DNA of 14,548 nt from JAFGPJ01 sp964439135 (lineage in GTDB: Bacteria; Planctomycetota; Phycisphaerae; Sedimentisphaerales; Anaerobacaceae): contig CAYTNN010000114.1 of NCBI GenBank assembly GCA_964439135.1, forward strand, positions 1 to 14,548. The letters are read 5' to 3'. The number at the start of each line of letters is the position of its first letter. Positions within the stretch are counted from its first letter, which is position 1. Shown in pieces: positions 13,449 through 14,548 of this stretch. A program made the position numbers and the translations under genes. The notes beneath the pieces were generated by a model. The model searched no databases and was not told the DNA's origin. It saw only the letters and a list, made by a program, of their open reading frames with translations.

Positions 13449-14548
13449 TTACACATCCTCCATCATTGTCTCTTTTACAATCTCGTCTATGGTAGTGATA
13501 CCATCGTAGATTGCAACCAGACCGTTATCACGCAGCAGTCTCATGCCGGCTTTCAGGCCGGCCGAACGCAAAACATTCGTCGAGGCCTGATTCATAATCA
13601 AGTCTCGTATTTCATCATTGAAGACCATAATCTCAAAAATACCTATTCGCCCTCTGTAACCGGTACCGTTGCACTTACTGCATCCCCGGCCGTAGTGGAA
13701 CTTCTTGTCCTTGACGTCATCCGGCGTCAGTTGCAGTTCCATTAATTGCGCTTCACTTGGCTCGAATTGTGTTTTGCAGTTTAAGCATATCTTTCTGACC
13801 AGCCGCTGGGCGACAATCCCTTCGACCGTCGCGGTAATAAGAAACGGCTCGATCCCCATGTCCAGAAGACGCGCAACAGAACTTGGAGCATCAGTAGTAT
13901 GCAACGTCGTAAACACGACGTGACCTGTCAGAGATGCTTGTGCTGCAATCTGCGCCGTCTCGATGTCACGAATCTCACCAACAAGAATGATATCAGGGTC
14001 CTGACGCAAAATTGAGCGAAGGCATCGTGCAAAGGTCAGTCCAATATCCGGCTTCATCTGGACCTGAATAAGACCGTCAACGTCATATTCCACGGGATCT
14101 TCGGTAGTGATTATTTTCGTCTCAATGTCATTAAGCTCATTCAAGGCCGAATATAGAGTTGTAGTCTTACCACATCCGGTCGGCCCGGTAACGATGATGA
14201 TACCATTAGGTTTGTGAATGAGCATACGGACCAAATCATGATCTTGCTGTCTCAGACCAAGGGCTCCCAAATCAAAACTTGCCTGACTTCTGTCAAGAAC
14301 ACGCAATACAACACTTTCGCCGAACATTGTCGGCAGAACACTAACACGCAGGTCGATCGGATTGCTCTGGACGGTTAGTGAGATTCGGCCGTCCTGCGGC
14401 AGACGCCGCTCAGCGATATCCAGGTCCGCCATAACCTTTATACGTGAGCTTAACGCTGCAGCAATGTATTTGGGGGGAGGTACCATTTCATAAAGCACAC
14501 CGTCGATCCGGTAACGCATCTTGTATTCATCTTCAAACGGCTCAAAAT
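13449..14548 (-). CDS. gspE: Type II secretion / pilus assembly ATPase GspE (PilB-like), 5' end missing
   Basis: The frame is open to the right edge. The ATG at 14519 is internal, because upstream codons read 'FEPFEDEYK' into 'MRYRIDGVLYEM', a conserved stretch that continues towards the N-terminus. About 366 C-terminal residues are present. Counting from Met at 14519, there is a Walker A 'GPTGCGKTT' (112-120), an Asp box 'TEDPVEYDVDG', a Walker B 'ILVGEIRD' (178-185), a His box 'LTGHVVFTTLHTTD' (197-210) and a four-cysteine zinc site (Cys245, Cys248, Cys280, Cys283). The last places it in the GspE/PilB group and not PilT, which lacks the zinc domain. It hydrolyses ATP at the cytoplasmic face to drive pseudopilus growth through GspF. 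The missing part should hold the N1/N2 domains that bind GspL or PilM-type partners. All catalytic residues visible are intact. Confidence 0.96.
   Translation of the reverse strand, partial: FEPFEDEYKMRYRIDGVLYEMVPPPKYIAAALSSRIKVMADLDIAERRLPQDGRISLTVQSNPIDLRVSVLPTMFGESVVLRVLDRSQASFDLGALGLRQQDHDLVRMLIHKPNGIIIVTGPTGCGKTTTLYSALNELNDIETKIITTEDPVEYDVDGLIQVQMKPDIGLTFARCLRSILRQDPDIILVGEIRDIETAQIAAQASLTGHVVFTTLHTTDAPSSVARLLDMGIEPFLITATVEGIVAQRLVRKICLNCKTQFEPSEAQLMELQLTPDDVKDKKFHYGRGCSKCNGTGYRGRIGIFEIMVFNDEIRDLIMNQASTNVLRSAGLKAGMRLLRDNGLVAIYDGITTIDEIVKETMMEDV

Noticed and set aside
1..14548. CRISPR array, tRNA, rRNA or insertion sequence
   Set aside because: No regularly spaced direct repeats, no cloverleaf, no rRNA core and no transposase were seen on either strand.

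Overview
The window comes from a bacterium that is most likely a planctomycete of the Phycisphaerae/Sedimentisphaerales type. Three things point that way. There is a long general-secretion/type IV pilus-like operon with unusually large pseudopilins. There is a secreted protein ending in a dockerin of the 'INFFDLAILADNWL' style. There is also a secreted protein with the 'LAWTAGDTAASHDVYF' sandwich-domain signature. This lineage call rests on recognised protein style and no search was run.

Left part (1-3113). A partial gene for an exported protein (minus strand) runs off the left edge. About 470 bases upstream of it lack a convincing gene but hold an isolated strong ribosome-binding sequence, two overlapping micro-ORFs and several small hairpins. 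Next come a DUF2752 membrane protein (minus) and an inositol-monophosphatase family enzyme (plus). These two are divergent and share a 10-bp perfect inverted repeat in their common upstream region. Between the 3' ends of the phosphatase and gspK sits a small gene for a four-helix-bundle protein of the S23 / 23S rRNA intervening-sequence family. It is framed by 25-bp imperfect inverted repeats built from a 7-base periodic motif. The framed unit fills the gap almost exactly and is the best candidate in the window for an uncharacterised small mobile or structured-RNA element.

Right part (3114-14548). One minus-strand cluster is read from right to left: gspE (cut by the right edge), gspF, a large GspG-like pseudopilin, a dockerin protein, a second large GspG-like pseudopilin, a normal-sized gspG, gspH, gspI, gspJ and a very large gspK. 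The ATPase GspE drives the platform protein GspF, which assembles the pseudopilus from major (GspG) and minor (GspH-K) pseudopilins. The dockerin protein carries its own signal peptide and is a plausible cargo or surface partner. The outer-membrane secretin (GspD), GspC/L/M and prepilin peptidase are not in the window. Tight spacing, an 8-base gspJ/gspK overlap and internal ribosome-binding sites indicate one transcription unit whose promoter lies beyond the right edge.
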